Source of the DNA: Natribaculum luteum
Lineage (GTDB): Archaea; Halobacteriota; Halobacteria; Halobacteriales; Natrialbaceae
NCBI RefSeq assembly: GCF_023008545.1
Contig: NZ_CP095397.1
Span: forward strand, 1,984,001 to 2,048,000
DNA length: 64,000 nucleotides
Reading direction: 5' to 3'
Position numbers and translations under genes: made by a program. The first letter of the stretch is position 1. The number at the start of each line of letters is the position of its first letter. A model generated the notes under the pieces. The model was not told the DNA's origin and made no database searches. It saw only the letters and a list, made by a program, of their open reading frames with translations. This document shows, one piece after another, positions 8,435 through 16,891 of this stretch.

Positions 8435-9511
8435 TCAGCGCGTAAGCGGCTGGTTGTAGCTCCGCTCGTGTTCTAACACGGCCTCCCAGGTCGCCTCGCA
8501 CTCACACGAGACCTGCTCGAAGACCGTCGGGTCCTGCCGGAGGTCGAAGTCCTTGATCGCCTTCTGGACGAGGTCGTCACACTCCTTGCAGTTGTGTGGG
8601 CCGCGGTCGGAGCCGTGGCCGACGGGGTCGGAGACGACGATTGCGTCGACGTTCGCGGTCTCGCGGAGGACGTGGGCGACCGACCAGAGCCACGGCGGGC
8701 GGTATCCGTCCGAGAAGTAGAGTTCGTCGACCATCGTGTAGCGCTGGACGTTGGTCGGGTTCATCGAGATCGTGTGACAGCCGTCGACGTCGGCACAGCG
8801 CTCGATCGAGGAGATCATGTCCGCGACCGCCTCGGATTCCGTGAGAAACGGCGGCTTCATCAGGAGGTAGGCTTTCACGCCCGCGCCGGCCGCTCGAGCC
8901 TCCTCGCAGGCGTCCTCGAAGTCGGCGAAATCGAAGTACTTGTTCACGCAGTCGTGGCGTACGCGATCCGTGGCGGTCTCGAGGCCGATCGCGACGTCCG
9001 TCTCGAGGCCGCGGTCGGTGAAGTCCCGGAGTTTCTCCCGGTCGACGAAGTCGGGCAGGGACTCGACGACCATCCGCTCGCGGTCGGCGAACGTCTCGGC
9101 GATGGCGTCGCGGGTCTTGGCGCCGACCTCGCGCTCGTCGAGGAACGATCCGGAGGTGTAGATCTTGATCAGCGGCGCGGGTTCGTCCGCGTTCTCCGCT
9201 TCGTGCTCGAGGCAGACGTCGATCTGGTCCAGCAGCGCCTCGTGGCTGACGCTGCCGCCCTCGACGCTCTCGGCGACGTACCCGCACATCGTACAGCCGC
9301 CCGCGCGAGCCCACCGACAGCCGCCGGTGTTCAGGATGATCGTCAGGCTCCGTTTGACTCCGGCGGGCGTATTGTCCTCGTCGAGCCAGACACGAGTCGG
9401 CTCGTGGGGGTCGTAGCTTCGCTCTTTCCGCGAGCGGATCTCCCGCATCACCTTGTTGTGGGCGTCCATGCCCTTGCCCTGCTCGTAGACGTCGGGCGTG
9501 GGTTGACTCAT
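8435..9511 (-). CDS. raSEA: Archaeosine biosynthesis radical SAM protein RaSEA
   Basis: RaSEA works with ArcS to convert the lysine adduct on preQ0-modified tRNA position 15 to archaeosine by radical SAM chemistry. The 358-residue protein has the iron-sulfur cysteines C65, C73 and C76 (Cx7Cx2C in GGCRWARAGGCTMCGY), the glycine-rich GLETATDR, and two late Cys pairs (HNCKEC and SCEC). The start is ATG 9511; the frame extends upstream only through low-complexity shadow sequence. Neither tgtA nor arcS is adjacent. Identification rests on the COG1244-type motif set. Confidence 0.88.
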   Translation of the reverse strand: MSQPTPDVYEQGKGMDAHNKVMREIRSRKERSYDPHEPTRVWLDEDNTPAGVKRSLTIILNTGGCRWARAGGCTMCGYVAESVEGGSVSHEALLDQIDVCLEHEAENADEPAPLIKIYTSGSFLDEREVGAKTRDAIAETFADRERMVVESLPDFVDREKLRDFTDRGLETDVAIGLETATDRVRHDCVNKYFDFADFEDACEEARAAGAGVKAYLLMKPPFLTESEAVADMISSIERCADVDGCHTISMNPTNVQRYTMVDELYFSDGYRPPWLWSVAHVLRETANVDAIVVSDPVGHGSDRGPHNCKECDDLVQKAIKDFDLRQDPTVFEQVSCECEATWEAVLEHERSYNQPLTR

Positions 9512-9581
9512 TGTCGGGAGAAGCGCTCGAGTGCGTAAATCGCCTTCGTCTACGGACGCGTATCGACGCGTGCAACGTGTC

Positions 9582-9779
9582 TCACTCGAGACGGACCTCT
9601 TTGGTGTCGATCGCGTTGCACTTCGGACAGACGTGCTGGTACCTGACGCGGCTCCCGGTGGTGGTGACTCGCCAGCCGCCCTCGACGTCGACGTAGCCAC
9701 ACTCCGGACAGCGCAGATCGGACCGGTCGAACATCTGTTTGAGTCGGTCGAACGGCGAACGACCCTTCTGTATAGCCAT
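9582..9779 (-). CDS. Small zinc-ribbon protein (HVO_0649-like)
   Basis: A 65-residue protein with two CxxC knuckles, CPECGY and CPKCNA, separated by a basic-aromatic segment, forming a classic zinc ribbon. It resembles the haloarchaeal HVO_0649-type zinc finger proteins; that is recall, not a search. Function unknown; such proteins may bind nucleic acid or protein. A perfect 12-base palindrome overlaps its start codon, hinting at tight control. Confidence 0.8.
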   Translation of the reverse strand: MAIQKGRSPFDRLKQMFDRSDLRCPECGYVDVEGGWRVTTTGSRVRYQHVCPKCNAIDTKEVRLE

Positions 9780-9790
9780 GTGTTAACACA
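9779..9790. promoter_or_regulatory. Palindrome TGTGTTAACACA at a start codon
   Basis: A perfect 12-bp palindrome whose first base is the first base of the zinc-ribbon protein's start codon. It could be an operator or a translation-control site in the divergent region shared with the Bat-type regulator gene at 9914. Confidence 0.4.
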
Positions 9791-9913
9791 CAACTCACGA
9801 TCACATAAGCGTATTCCCGATAGGGAGAGCCGCCATAGGCGGTGGGTTCGTCGGATCGCCGTTCGACGATACTACCACCATACTTCATAGTCAGACCCTT
9901 CCTAAGTAGGTGT

Positions 9914-11794
9914 ATGACCGACACCGATACGGAGCGCAACGAGAGTTCGGCCGGCGGGGGAGACACACCGGCCGCCGCTCTCGAGCGCATCGTCGATCCG
10001 GTCGTCGCCGTCGCTGGTGGCACTGTCACGTGCGTAAACGCCGCTGCTGCCGACGCGTTCGACACCCATACAGATGTGAGCGATCGACCGGCTGCAAGCG
10101 TGCTCGACACAGTGTGGGAGCAACTCGAGGCGGAGATCGAGGAGACGGCGATCGGCACCGTCCGGACCGTCTCGCTCGAGGACGACCGATTCGACGCTCG
10201 TATCCACCGTGGCGACGACGGCGCGACGATCACCTTCGATCACGACGACACGTCCCACGTCCGTGACAGAGCGATCAAAGACCGGGCGATCGACGAAGCG
10301 CCTATCGGCGTCACGCTCTCGGATCCGTCCCGCGAGGACAACCCGCTGATCTACGTCAACGACGCCTACGAGCGCCTGACGGGCTACACTTCCGAGGAGG
10401 TCGTCGGCCAGAACTGCCGGTTCCTGCAGGGCGAAGACTCCGATCCGGAAGCGATCCGCGAGATGCGCGAGGCCATCGACGAACAGCGACCGGTCACCGT
10501 CGAACTCAAGAACTACCGGAAAGACGGCGAGGAGTTCTGGAACGAGGTGACGATCGCACCGGTTCGAGACGACGACGGCGAGGTGACGAACTACGTCGGC
10601 TTCCAGAACGACGTCACCGCACGCAAGCAGGCCCAGTTCGAACTCGAACGTCACAAGGAGAAACTCCAGGAAGAACGCGCCGAACTCGAGCGCGTTCTGG
10701 AACGCGTCGAGGGGCTCGTCCAGGACGTCACTGCCGCCGTCGCGGGTGCGACCTCGCGGACAGATCTCGAGGACGCGGTCTGCGACCGGATCGCCGCCGA
10801 ACGGGCCTACGAGGGCGTCTGGATCGGCGAGCGGAGTCCCGCGACCAGCTCGATCGAGGCCCGCACGAGCGCCGGAACCACGCCGGAGCCAATCGAAATC
10901 GACGACGGCCACCCTGCCAGCGTCGCACTCGAGCGTGGCGGCGTCGCCGTCGACCGCGTCGACGGCACGACCGTCGCCGCCATTCCGCTTGCATACAGTG
11001 GCGTCGAGTACGGTGTGTTGACCGTCCGAACTACGGAGGGACACGACGTCGACGAACGCGACGAGGTGATTCTCTCGGCGCTGACCCGGGCGGTCGCGAG
11101 CGGGATCAACGCCCGTGAGACGAGCCGAATGCTCGCGACCGACGCCGTCGTCGCCGTCGAACTCGAACTCGTCGACCGGAACGTCGCGCCCGTGGCCCTC
11201 TCTGCGGCCGCCGACTGCGAACTCGAGTACCGGCGGTCGGTCCATCGTACGGACGACGAGACGGCCTCGCTGTACACCGCCACCGATGCGTCGATGGACG
11301 AACTCGAGGCGGCGGCCGCGGAACTCGAGGGTGTCGAACTGCGGCCGATCGTCGAACGCGACGAGGAGTGTCTGGTCGAACTCACGACCGACGAGAGTCT
11401 CGTCGAGTGGCTCTCGGAGCGCGGGGCCGTCGTGCGATCGATCACCGCCGAGGACGGCCGCACACGCCTCACGCTCGAAGTTCCGCGATCCGCAAACGTC
11501 CGCGACGTCGTCGAGGCCGTCGAGGAACGGTATCCGGAGACCGACGTCCGCTCGTTCCAGCAACGAGAGCGGGCCGACGAGACCCGACAGGAGTTCGCCG
11601 CGAACCTCGAGGACGAACTCACCGACCGGCAACTCGCCGCGTTACAGCGGGCGTATCTCGGCGGCTACTTCGAGTGGCCGCGACCGACGACGGGAGAGGA
11701 ACTCGCACAGTCGATGGGCGTCTCCCGGCCGACGTTCCACGAGCACCTTCGAACCGCCGAAGCGAAGCTGTGTCGAGCGTTCTTCGGGGAGTAA
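9914..11794 (+). CDS. LOV/PAS-GAF-like Bat-type HTH-10 transcription regulator
   Basis: A 626-residue soluble regulator of the bacterio-opsin activator type. Residues 10-110 are PAS-like. Residues 120-225 form a LOV-class PAS domain with GQNCRFLQGEDSDP; C168 is the residue that forms a flavin adduct in photoreceptors. A coiled coil (225-265) leads to a GAF-like region (265-420), then the Bat-associated region, and an HTH-10 domain at about 570-622 (LTDRQLAALQRAYLGGYF). It probably controls transcription in response to light or redox state. Start ATG 9914; longer in-frame start at 9842 lies in the promoter area. Divergent from the zinc-ribbon gene. Confidence 0.9.
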   Translation: MTDTDTERNESSAGGGDTPAAALERIVDPVVAVAGGTVTCVNAAAADAFDTHTDVSDRPAASVLDTVWEQLEAEIEETAIGTVRTVSLEDDRFDARIHRGDDGATITFDHDDTSHVRDRAIKDRAIDEAPIGVTLSDPSREDNPLIYVNDAYERLTGYTSEEVVGQNCRFLQGEDSDPEAIREMREAIDEQRPVTVELKNYRKDGEEFWNEVTIAPVRDDDGEVTNYVGFQNDVTARKQAQFELERHKEKLQEERAELERVLERVEGLVQDVTAAVAGATSRTDLEDAVCDRIAAERAYEGVWIGERSPATSSIEARTSAGTTPEPIEIDDGHPASVALERGGVAVDRVDGTTVAAIPLAYSGVEYGVLTVRTTEGHDVDERDEVILSALTRAVASGINARETSRMLATDAVVAVELELVDRNVAPVALSAAADCELEYRRSVHRTDDETASLYTATDASMDELEAAAAELEGVELRPIVERDEECLVELTTDESLVEWLSERGAVVRSITAEDGRTRLTLEVPRSANVRDVVEAVEERYPETDVRSFQQRERADETRQEFAANLEDELTDRQLAALQRAYLGGYFEWPRPTTGEELAQSMGVSRPTFHEHLRTAEAKLCRAFFGE

Positions 11795-12094
11795 ACGCGG
11801 GTTCACAGAAGTAACGAGGCGGATGTCACGGGGTCGTCCGGAAATCGAAGATTTCCGTGATCACGAGATTCTCCGATTCTCGAACGACTTGACCCCGAGG
11901 CGGTTGACCTGTGTACGGTTCGACTAGCGGCGACGCGTTCGCCCGCCGGGGACCGACACTTCGTGTCTTCGTCGGACGGTCGATGGAACGACGACCTGAA
12001 GATCTCGTTACCGCGTCGTAGTTACCTCTTAGCGGAATCGAACGGTTCTGGACGGTGGCCCGTGCTTATGTGTGAGATCGTGGTGCGCTGGATC
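11795..12094. other. Intergenic region with cruciform-like palindromes
   Basis: No gene is visible in this 300-base gap. Bases 11830-11896 form nested symmetry: outer arms GGGGTC (11830-11835) and GACCCC (11891-11896), an inner hairpin CGGAAATC/GATTTCCG (11839-11846, 11850-11857), and a central perfect palindrome CGTGATCACG (11856-11865), followed by CGAGA (11864-11868) and TCTCG (11878-11882). It could be a bidirectional terminator, a protein-binding site or a relic of a palindromic mobile repeat. Confidence 0.5.
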
Positions 12095-12283
12095 ATGCTC
12101 GAGGCGACCCTCCCGCTCCAGATCGGTGGTGGCCAGTTTCTGTACTGGGCGATCGTCTTCTTCGTGCTCGCGATCCTCGCCGCGGCGATCGGTGCACGGG
12201 GCGTCGCTGGGGTCTCGATGGAGATTGCGCGAATCTTCGTGTTGATCTTCATCGTTCTCGCGATCGTCGCGCTGCTGTTGTAG
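12095..12283 (+). CDS. DUF1328 family small membrane protein
   Basis: A 62-residue protein from ATG 12095 with two hydrophobic helices ([18 protein letters not shown] and [20 protein letters not shown]) joined by RGVAGVSM, the arrangement of DUF1328 membrane proteins. An earlier ATG at 12068 would add nine residues; I prefer the later one because it fits the family length. Function unknown, though members are often stress-induced in bacteria. Confidence 0.75.
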   Translation: MLEATLPLQIGGGQFLYWAIVFFVLAILAAAIGARGVAGVSMEIARIFVLIFIVLAIVALLL

Positions 12284-12488
12284 GTCGGTGAGACGACGTT
12301 CGCTGACCGTCGACGGTTACGCTTTTGCAGCATTTGCCACGCTGAGAGTGGGCAGACACTCACCGAATGTCGTGAAGAGGACTTCGTTGCCCATAGGTCG
12401 ATCGCAGCCGCTACGTAATCACGTCCGGTTTCGCTGGGGTGGGAACGACTAACAGGCTGCGGGTACAATATAACGTACTGAGTTTACC

Positions 12489-14414
12489 ATGACCGAACTC
12501 GGCGGATTCCAAGACAGGGTCGCCCGCGTCGACCTCAGCGACGGATCGGTCGCCTACGAGTCGATCGACGACGAGGACGCGAAAAAGTACATCGGCGCGC
12601 GTGGCCTGGGGGTAAAGTACGTCTTCGAACAGGGGCCGGACGTCGACCCGCTCGGTCCCGAGAACCTGCTCGCGTTCATGAACGGCCCGCTGTCGGGCAC
12701 GCAGGTGACGATGAGCGGGCGGATCGCCGTCTGCACCAAGTCACCGCTGACGGGCACAGTCACCGACTCCCACCAGGGCGGCTGGTCCGGTGCCCGGCTG
12801 AAGTGGTCCGGCTTCGACGGCCTGCTGTTCGAGGGACAGGCCGACGACCCGGTCTACGCCGTCGTCGAAGACGGTGAAGTCGAACTCCGGGACGCCTCCC
12901 ACCTCTGGGGGAAGGGCATCCACGAGACACGAGAGACGATCGAAGAGGAGGTAGACGGCTCCTACGGAAAGAACCTCTCGACGATGGCGATCGGACCGGG
13001 CGGCGAGAACGAGGTCAAATACGCCTGCATCATAAACGAGGACGACCGGGCCTCCGGGCGTGGGGGGACGGGCTGTGTGATGGGGTCGAAGAACCTCAAG
13101 GCAGTCGTCGTGAAGTCGACGACCGACATGCCCAAACCGGCAGACCCCGAGACGTTCCGCGAGGGCCACCAGCAGGCGATGAAGGCCATCCAGGAGTCCG
13201 ACGTCACCGCGCCCAACGAGGGCGGACTCTCGATGTACGGGACGAACGTCCTGATGAACATCGCCGAGGAGATGGACGGCCTCCCGACGAAGAACGGACG
13301 GTACACGTCGACCGAGAGCATGCGCGAAACGGAGAGCGTCGACGTCGACGCCGAACGCGTCTCCGGCGAGAACGTTCGCGAGAACATCCTCGTCGACGAA
13401 CCGACCTGCCACTCCTGTCCGGTCGCCTGCAAGAAGGAAGTCGAAGTGCAGGCGATGCACAAAGGCGAGGAGATGAACGTTCGGATGGAGTCCTACGAGT
13501 ACGAGTCGGCGTACGCACTCGGCCCGAACTCCGGACACACAGAGCGCGACGCTATCGCCCTCATGATCGACCGCTGTAACGACATGGGCGTCGACACCAT
13601 CGAGGTGGGCAACATGATGGCGATGGCCATGGAGATGTCCGAAGAGGGCAAACTCGAGGACGTCGGCGAACTCGACTGGGGCGATAGCGAGACGATGATC
13701 GACCTGATCGAGCGGATCGCCCACCGCGAGGACGACCTCGCGGACCTGCTGGCGGAGGGACCACGCCGCGTCGCCGACCGCAAGGAGGCCCACGACAACT
13801 CGCTGGCGGTCAAAGGCCAGACCATCGCAGCCTACGACCCCCGCTGTATGAAGGGGATGGGCATCGGGTACGCCACCTCGAATCGCGGGGCGTGTCACCT
13901 TCGTGCGTATACGCCCGCAGCCGAAATCCTCGGCATCCCTGAGAAAGTCGATCCCTACGAGTGGGAGGGCAAGGGTGAACTGACCGCCCAGTTCCAGGAT
14001 CTCCACGCCATCAGCGACTCCTTCGACATCTGCAAGTTCAACGCCTTCGCCGAAGGCATCGAGGAGTACGTCACCCAGTACAACGGTATGACCGGCCGTG
14101 ACGTCACCGAGGACGAGCTGATGAAAGCCGGCGAACGGGTCTACAACCTCGAGCGCTACTACAACAACCTGAACGGCTTCGACGGCAGCGACGACTCCCT
14201 GCCCGAGCGATTCCTCGAGGACGGCATCCCCGGCCAGGGTGCCTCCGAAGGCGAGTACTGCGAACTCGAGGAGATGAAAGCGGAGTACTACGAACACCGT
14301 GGCTGGGTCGATGGCGTCGTCCCCGACGAGAAACTCGAGGACCTCGAAATCGAAGTCGGCCCCGGCACCGGCGTCAGCAGCGAAGGCGGTGCGGCAGCGC
14401 CCAGCGACGACTGA
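12489..14414 (+). CDS. aor: Tungsten-containing aldehyde:ferredoxin oxidoreductase
   Basis: A 641-residue AOR-family enzyme that oxidises aldehydes to acids and passes electrons to ferredoxin, using a tungsten bis-pterin cofactor and one [4Fe-4S] cluster. The cluster ligands are visible as C307, C310, C314 (CHSCPVAC) and C515 (DICKFN). N-terminal GARGLGVKYVFE and SGRIAVCTKSPLTG belong to the pterin-binding domain. The aldehyde substrate is not readable. The gene stands alone; a TATA-like ACAATATAACG lies about 20 bases upstream. Its stop codon overlaps the first base of repeat copy B. Confidence 0.93.
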   Translation: MTELGGFQDRVARVDLSDGSVAYESIDDEDAKKYIGARGLGVKYVFEQGPDVDPLGPENLLAFMNGPLSGTQVTMSGRIAVCTKSPLTGTVTDSHQGGWSGARLKWSGFDGLLFEGQADDPVYAVVEDGEVELRDASHLWGKGIHETRETIEEEVDGSYGKNLSTMAIGPGGENEVKYACIINEDDRASGRGGTGCVMGSKNLKAVVVKSTTDMPKPADPETFREGHQQAMKAIQESDVTAPNEGGLSMYGTNVLMNIAEEMDGLPTKNGRYTSTESMRETESVDVDAERVSGENVRENILVDEPTCHSCPVACKKEVEVQAMHKGEEMNVRMESYEYESAYALGPNSGHTERDAIALMIDRCNDMGVDTIEVGNMMAMAMEMSEEGKLEDVGELDWGDSETMIDLIERIAHREDDLADLLAEGPRRVADRKEAHDNSLAVKGQTIAAYDPRCMKGMGIGYATSNRGACHLRAYTPAAEILGIPEKVDPYEWEGKGELTAQFQDLHAISDSFDICKFNAFAEGIEEYVTQYNGMTGRDVTEDELMKAGERVYNLERYYNNLNGFDGSDDSLPERFLEDGIPGQGASEGEYCELEEMKAEYYEHRGWVDGVVPDEKLEDLEIEVGPGTGVSSEGGAAAPSDD

Positions 14415-14495
14415 TACGGTCTGCTGTCCCGAGTTTCCGCAGTGACCGCCCGACGGGACGCGGTCGCTGGGGGACGGACGTACAGCGGTCCGTCT
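14414..14495. repeat. Palindromic intergenic repeat, copy B
   Basis: The 82-base copy begins at the last A of the aor stop codon. Ends ATACGGTCTGCTGT (14414-14427) and ACAGCGGTCCGTCT (14482-14495) pair with each other; an inner stem pairs GCAGTGACCGC with GCGGTCGCTG allowing G-T pairs. It is about 80 percent identical to copy C at 56290-56370. Confidence 0.8.
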
Positions 14496-14551
14496 GATTG
14501 CCGTCGGCGAACCGGAGCGTACTTTTTCTCGCCGTCGGTCGGTTGACCTGG

Positions 14552-15745
14552 ATGTCACCGAGTCGGCACCTTCGCGTCCAGATGGTCGTCTCGATCCTCC
14601 TGCTCTCCGCTCTCACCCTCGGTTTTCTTCTCTGTGTGTGGCTTGCCACGTACGTCGTTCTCGAGGTGGCCAACGACGGTGCACTCGAGCTGGCGACGGT
14701 CGGCATCGCGACGTTCCTGACCGTGTTCGTCGTCGTCGTCGTCGAGCAGATTCGAGACCGCCGCGTTACTGGTCGTGCTCGCGGTCGGCCCCGATCGGAT
14801 CTGGGCGGTGTGACGCTGCCTCGCAGCATGGCCAGTGCAGTGTGGCTCTTTCCTCTCACGTGGCTCGTCGTCTACGTGGCCGTCGCGTTCGTCGACCCCG
14901 GCTCGCGGGCACTCGCGACGAGCGGTGCCGCCAGCCTGCTTGCAGCCATCGCCGCCCTCGAGTACGGGCAGATCGGAACGATCGAGCGACTCGCCGGAGC
15001 GGTTCCCGTCGATCCCGAAGACGCCCCACGAGTCCATCGGACGACGACGCGGGTCGCGACGCTGTACGACGTCCCCGTGCCGACGATCGCAGTCTCCGAG
15101 CGCGACGCACCCGAGGCGATGGCAGTCGGACTCCGGCCCGGAAACGTCCACCTCGTGATCTCACTTGGCACGCTTCGAGCACTCTCCGACGACGAACTCG
15201 AGGCGGTGATCGCCCACGAACTCGCCCACGTCGCCAATCGCGACGCGATGGTGATGACTGCCGCCTCGGTCCCGGTCGTCCTCGCCGAGGGAATCAGGAC
15301 GTACCTGGGCGACGACGACGTTCGAGAGACGTTCGGATTTCTGACCGCCCCACTCGTGCTCGTCGCCAGCGCGACGTCGCTCCTCGGTCGGCCCGTCACC
15401 GCGGGCCTCTCGCGGGCCAGAGAGCGCGCTGCCGACCGGGCTGCCGCCGAGACGACGGGATCGCCCGCAGCACTCGCGAGCGCCCTTCGAACCCTCGACG
15501 ATCGGATCGACGAGACGCCACGGCGTGACCTCCGGGACGTCTCGAGTCTCTCCTCGCTGTCGATCCTGCCACTCGAGGACGACGAGGTCGAGAAAGTGAT
15601 GCTCGGTCCCGACGGCGACACCGAGCCCTCGTACTGGTGGCACAGGAAGCGACTGTCCCGGCTGTCGAACTGGCTCTTTCGAACCCATCCGCCGACGACG
15701 TCCCGCATCGAGTCGCTGCAGCGACTCGAGGGCGAACGGTGGTGA
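14552..15745 (+). CDS. HtpX-like M48 metalloprotease, membrane-bound
   Basis: A 397-residue membrane protease with hydrophobic helices near residues 11-35, 40-60 and 90-135, and the zinc-protease motif HELAH (H222, E223, H226). HtpX-type enzymes degrade misfolded membrane proteins. The start is ATG 14552, 22 bases after a TATA-like TACTTTTTCTC; the longer frame from 14498 would overlap repeat copy B's flank. A second M48 protease gene occurs at 52896-53798. Confidence 0.85.
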   Translation: MSPSRHLRVQMVVSILLLSALTLGFLLCVWLATYVVLEVANDGALELATVGIATFLTVFVVVVVEQIRDRRVTGRARGRPRSDLGGVTLPRSMASAVWLFPLTWLVVYVAVAFVDPGSRALATSGAASLLAAIAALEYGQIGTIERLAGAVPVDPEDAPRVHRTTTRVATLYDVPVPTIAVSERDAPEAMAVGLRPGNVHLVISLGTLRALSDDELEAVIAHELAHVANRDAMVMTAASVPVVLAEGIRTYLGDDDVRETFGFLTAPLVLVASATSLLGRPVTAGLSRARERAADRAAAETTGSPAALASALRTLDDRIDETPRRDLRDVSSLSSLSILPLEDDEVEKVMLGPDGDTEPSYWWHRKRLSRLSNWLFRTHPPTTSRIESLQRLEGERW

Positions 15746-15811
15746 CCGCCTGACTGCTCGACTAGGCCGCTCGCATAGCTATTTGCCGGTCGCCCACGAT
15801 AGCGATCGATC

Positions 15812-16780
15812 ATGAGCGAGATACCCGTTCGGGTGACGACGAGCGAGGAGGGCGACGCGTCGGCGTCGGATTCGATCGACGAACTGGTCACACACGACGA
15901 GACGATCGCAAACGGCGTACGCCTGCACTACGTCGAGGCCGGCCCCGAGGACGGTCCGCCGGTCGTCTTGCTCCACGGCTTCCCGGAGTTCTGGTACTCG
16001 TGGCGCAACCAGCTCCCCGCGCTCGCCGACGCTGGCTACCACGTCGTCGCCCCGGACATGCGCGGCTACAACCGCTCGGAGAAACCCCACGGGATCGACG
16101 CCTACCGCCTCTCGACGCTCGCAGACGACGTCGCAGCCCTCGTTCGAACGCTGGACACGAGCGTCGCCCACGTCGTCGGCCACGACTGGGGTGGCGTCGT
16201 CGCCTGGGCGACCGCGATGACCCACCCGGAACAGGTGTCGACGCTCACCGTGTTGAACGCGCCACACCCGCTCAAGTACGTCCGCGACCTCTCGCTCGAG
16301 CAAGCCCGCCGGTCGTGGTACGCCCTGCTGTTCCAGGTGCCGTGGCTGCCCGAACGGACGCTTGCCGCCCGCGACTTTGCCGCCATCGAGCGACTCTTCG
16401 AGGAAGGCGTTGCCGTCCCGGGCGCGTTCACCGACGAGGACCTGCGGCGGTACAAGGCCGCGTTCGACCGGCCGGGCGCGCTCGAGTCGGCGCTCAACTA
16501 CTATCGGGCGTTCGGTCGAGGAACGGTCCGGAAACAGCTCCCCGGTGCGATTCCGCTGGTCGGCGACCGACTGGTCACATCTCCGTCACCGATCGAGGTG
16601 CCGACGCTGGTGCTGTGGGGCGAGCGGGATCCGGCGCTGTCGGTCGACCAGACCGTGGGTCTCGAACACTACGTCGTGGACGTCCGCGTCGAGCGCTTCC
16701 CCGACGCGAGCCACTGGGTGCAGTTCGACGCGTCCGACCGGGTCAACGAGGCGTTGCTGGCGTTCCTCGGCGAACAGTAG
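15812..16780 (+). CDS. Alpha/beta hydrolase, epoxide hydrolase-like
   Basis: A 322-residue cytoplasmic hydrolase. The oxyanion motif HGFPEFWYSW is near residue 55 and the nucleophile is Asp (D125 in GHDWGG), which marks the epoxide hydrolase/haloalkane dehalogenase branch. The acid (ERDPALS) and the catalytic His (DASHWVQFD) follow at the C-terminus. Substrate unknown. The likely promoter is GCTATTTGCC about 30 bases upstream. It stands alone. Confidence 0.87.
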   Translation: MSEIPVRVTTSEEGDASASDSIDELVTHDETIANGVRLHYVEAGPEDGPPVVLLHGFPEFWYSWRNQLPALADAGYHVVAPDMRGYNRSEKPHGIDAYRLSTLADDVAALVRTLDTSVAHVVGHDWGGVVAWATAMTHPEQVSTLTVLNAPHPLKYVRDLSLEQARRSWYALLFQVPWLPERTLAARDFAAIERLFEEGVAVPGAFTDEDLRRYKAAFDRPGALESALNYYRAFGRGTVRKQLPGAIPLVGDRLVTSPSPIEVPTLVLWGERDPALSVDQTVGLEHYVVDVRVERFPDASHWVQFDASDRVNEALLAFLGEQ

Positions 16781-16851
16781 TGTCATACTATAATCTAGAC
16801 TCACTAATGAGTAATAAAATGAGAGTCATCAGTAATTATCTAACTTAACTT

Positions 16852-16863
16852 CGAAAATATTCA
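16852..16863 (+). promoter_or_regulatory. TATA-like element of the CAP-protein gene
   Basis: GAAAATATTCAT lies about 30 bases before ATG 16892 within an AT-rich gap (16781-16891). The same gap holds a short inverted repeat, ACTCA/TGAGT, at 16799-16812. Confidence 0.45.
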
Positions 16864-16891
16864 TAGTGGTCAAAGAGAGTTTCACAGATGC

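Noticed and set aside
8435-9793. Longer RaSEA starting at 9793
   Set aside because: The extension overlaps the small zinc-ribbon gene in another frame and has no conserved content; ATG 9511 gives the family N-terminus.
12022-12468. Minus-strand frame of 148 codons opposite the DUF1328 gene, including a short MGNEVLFTTFGE-like stretch (about 12329-12397)
   Set aside because: The frame is mostly antisense of a recognised gene. The short stretch reminded me of mobile-element sequence, but I could not support it as a gene.
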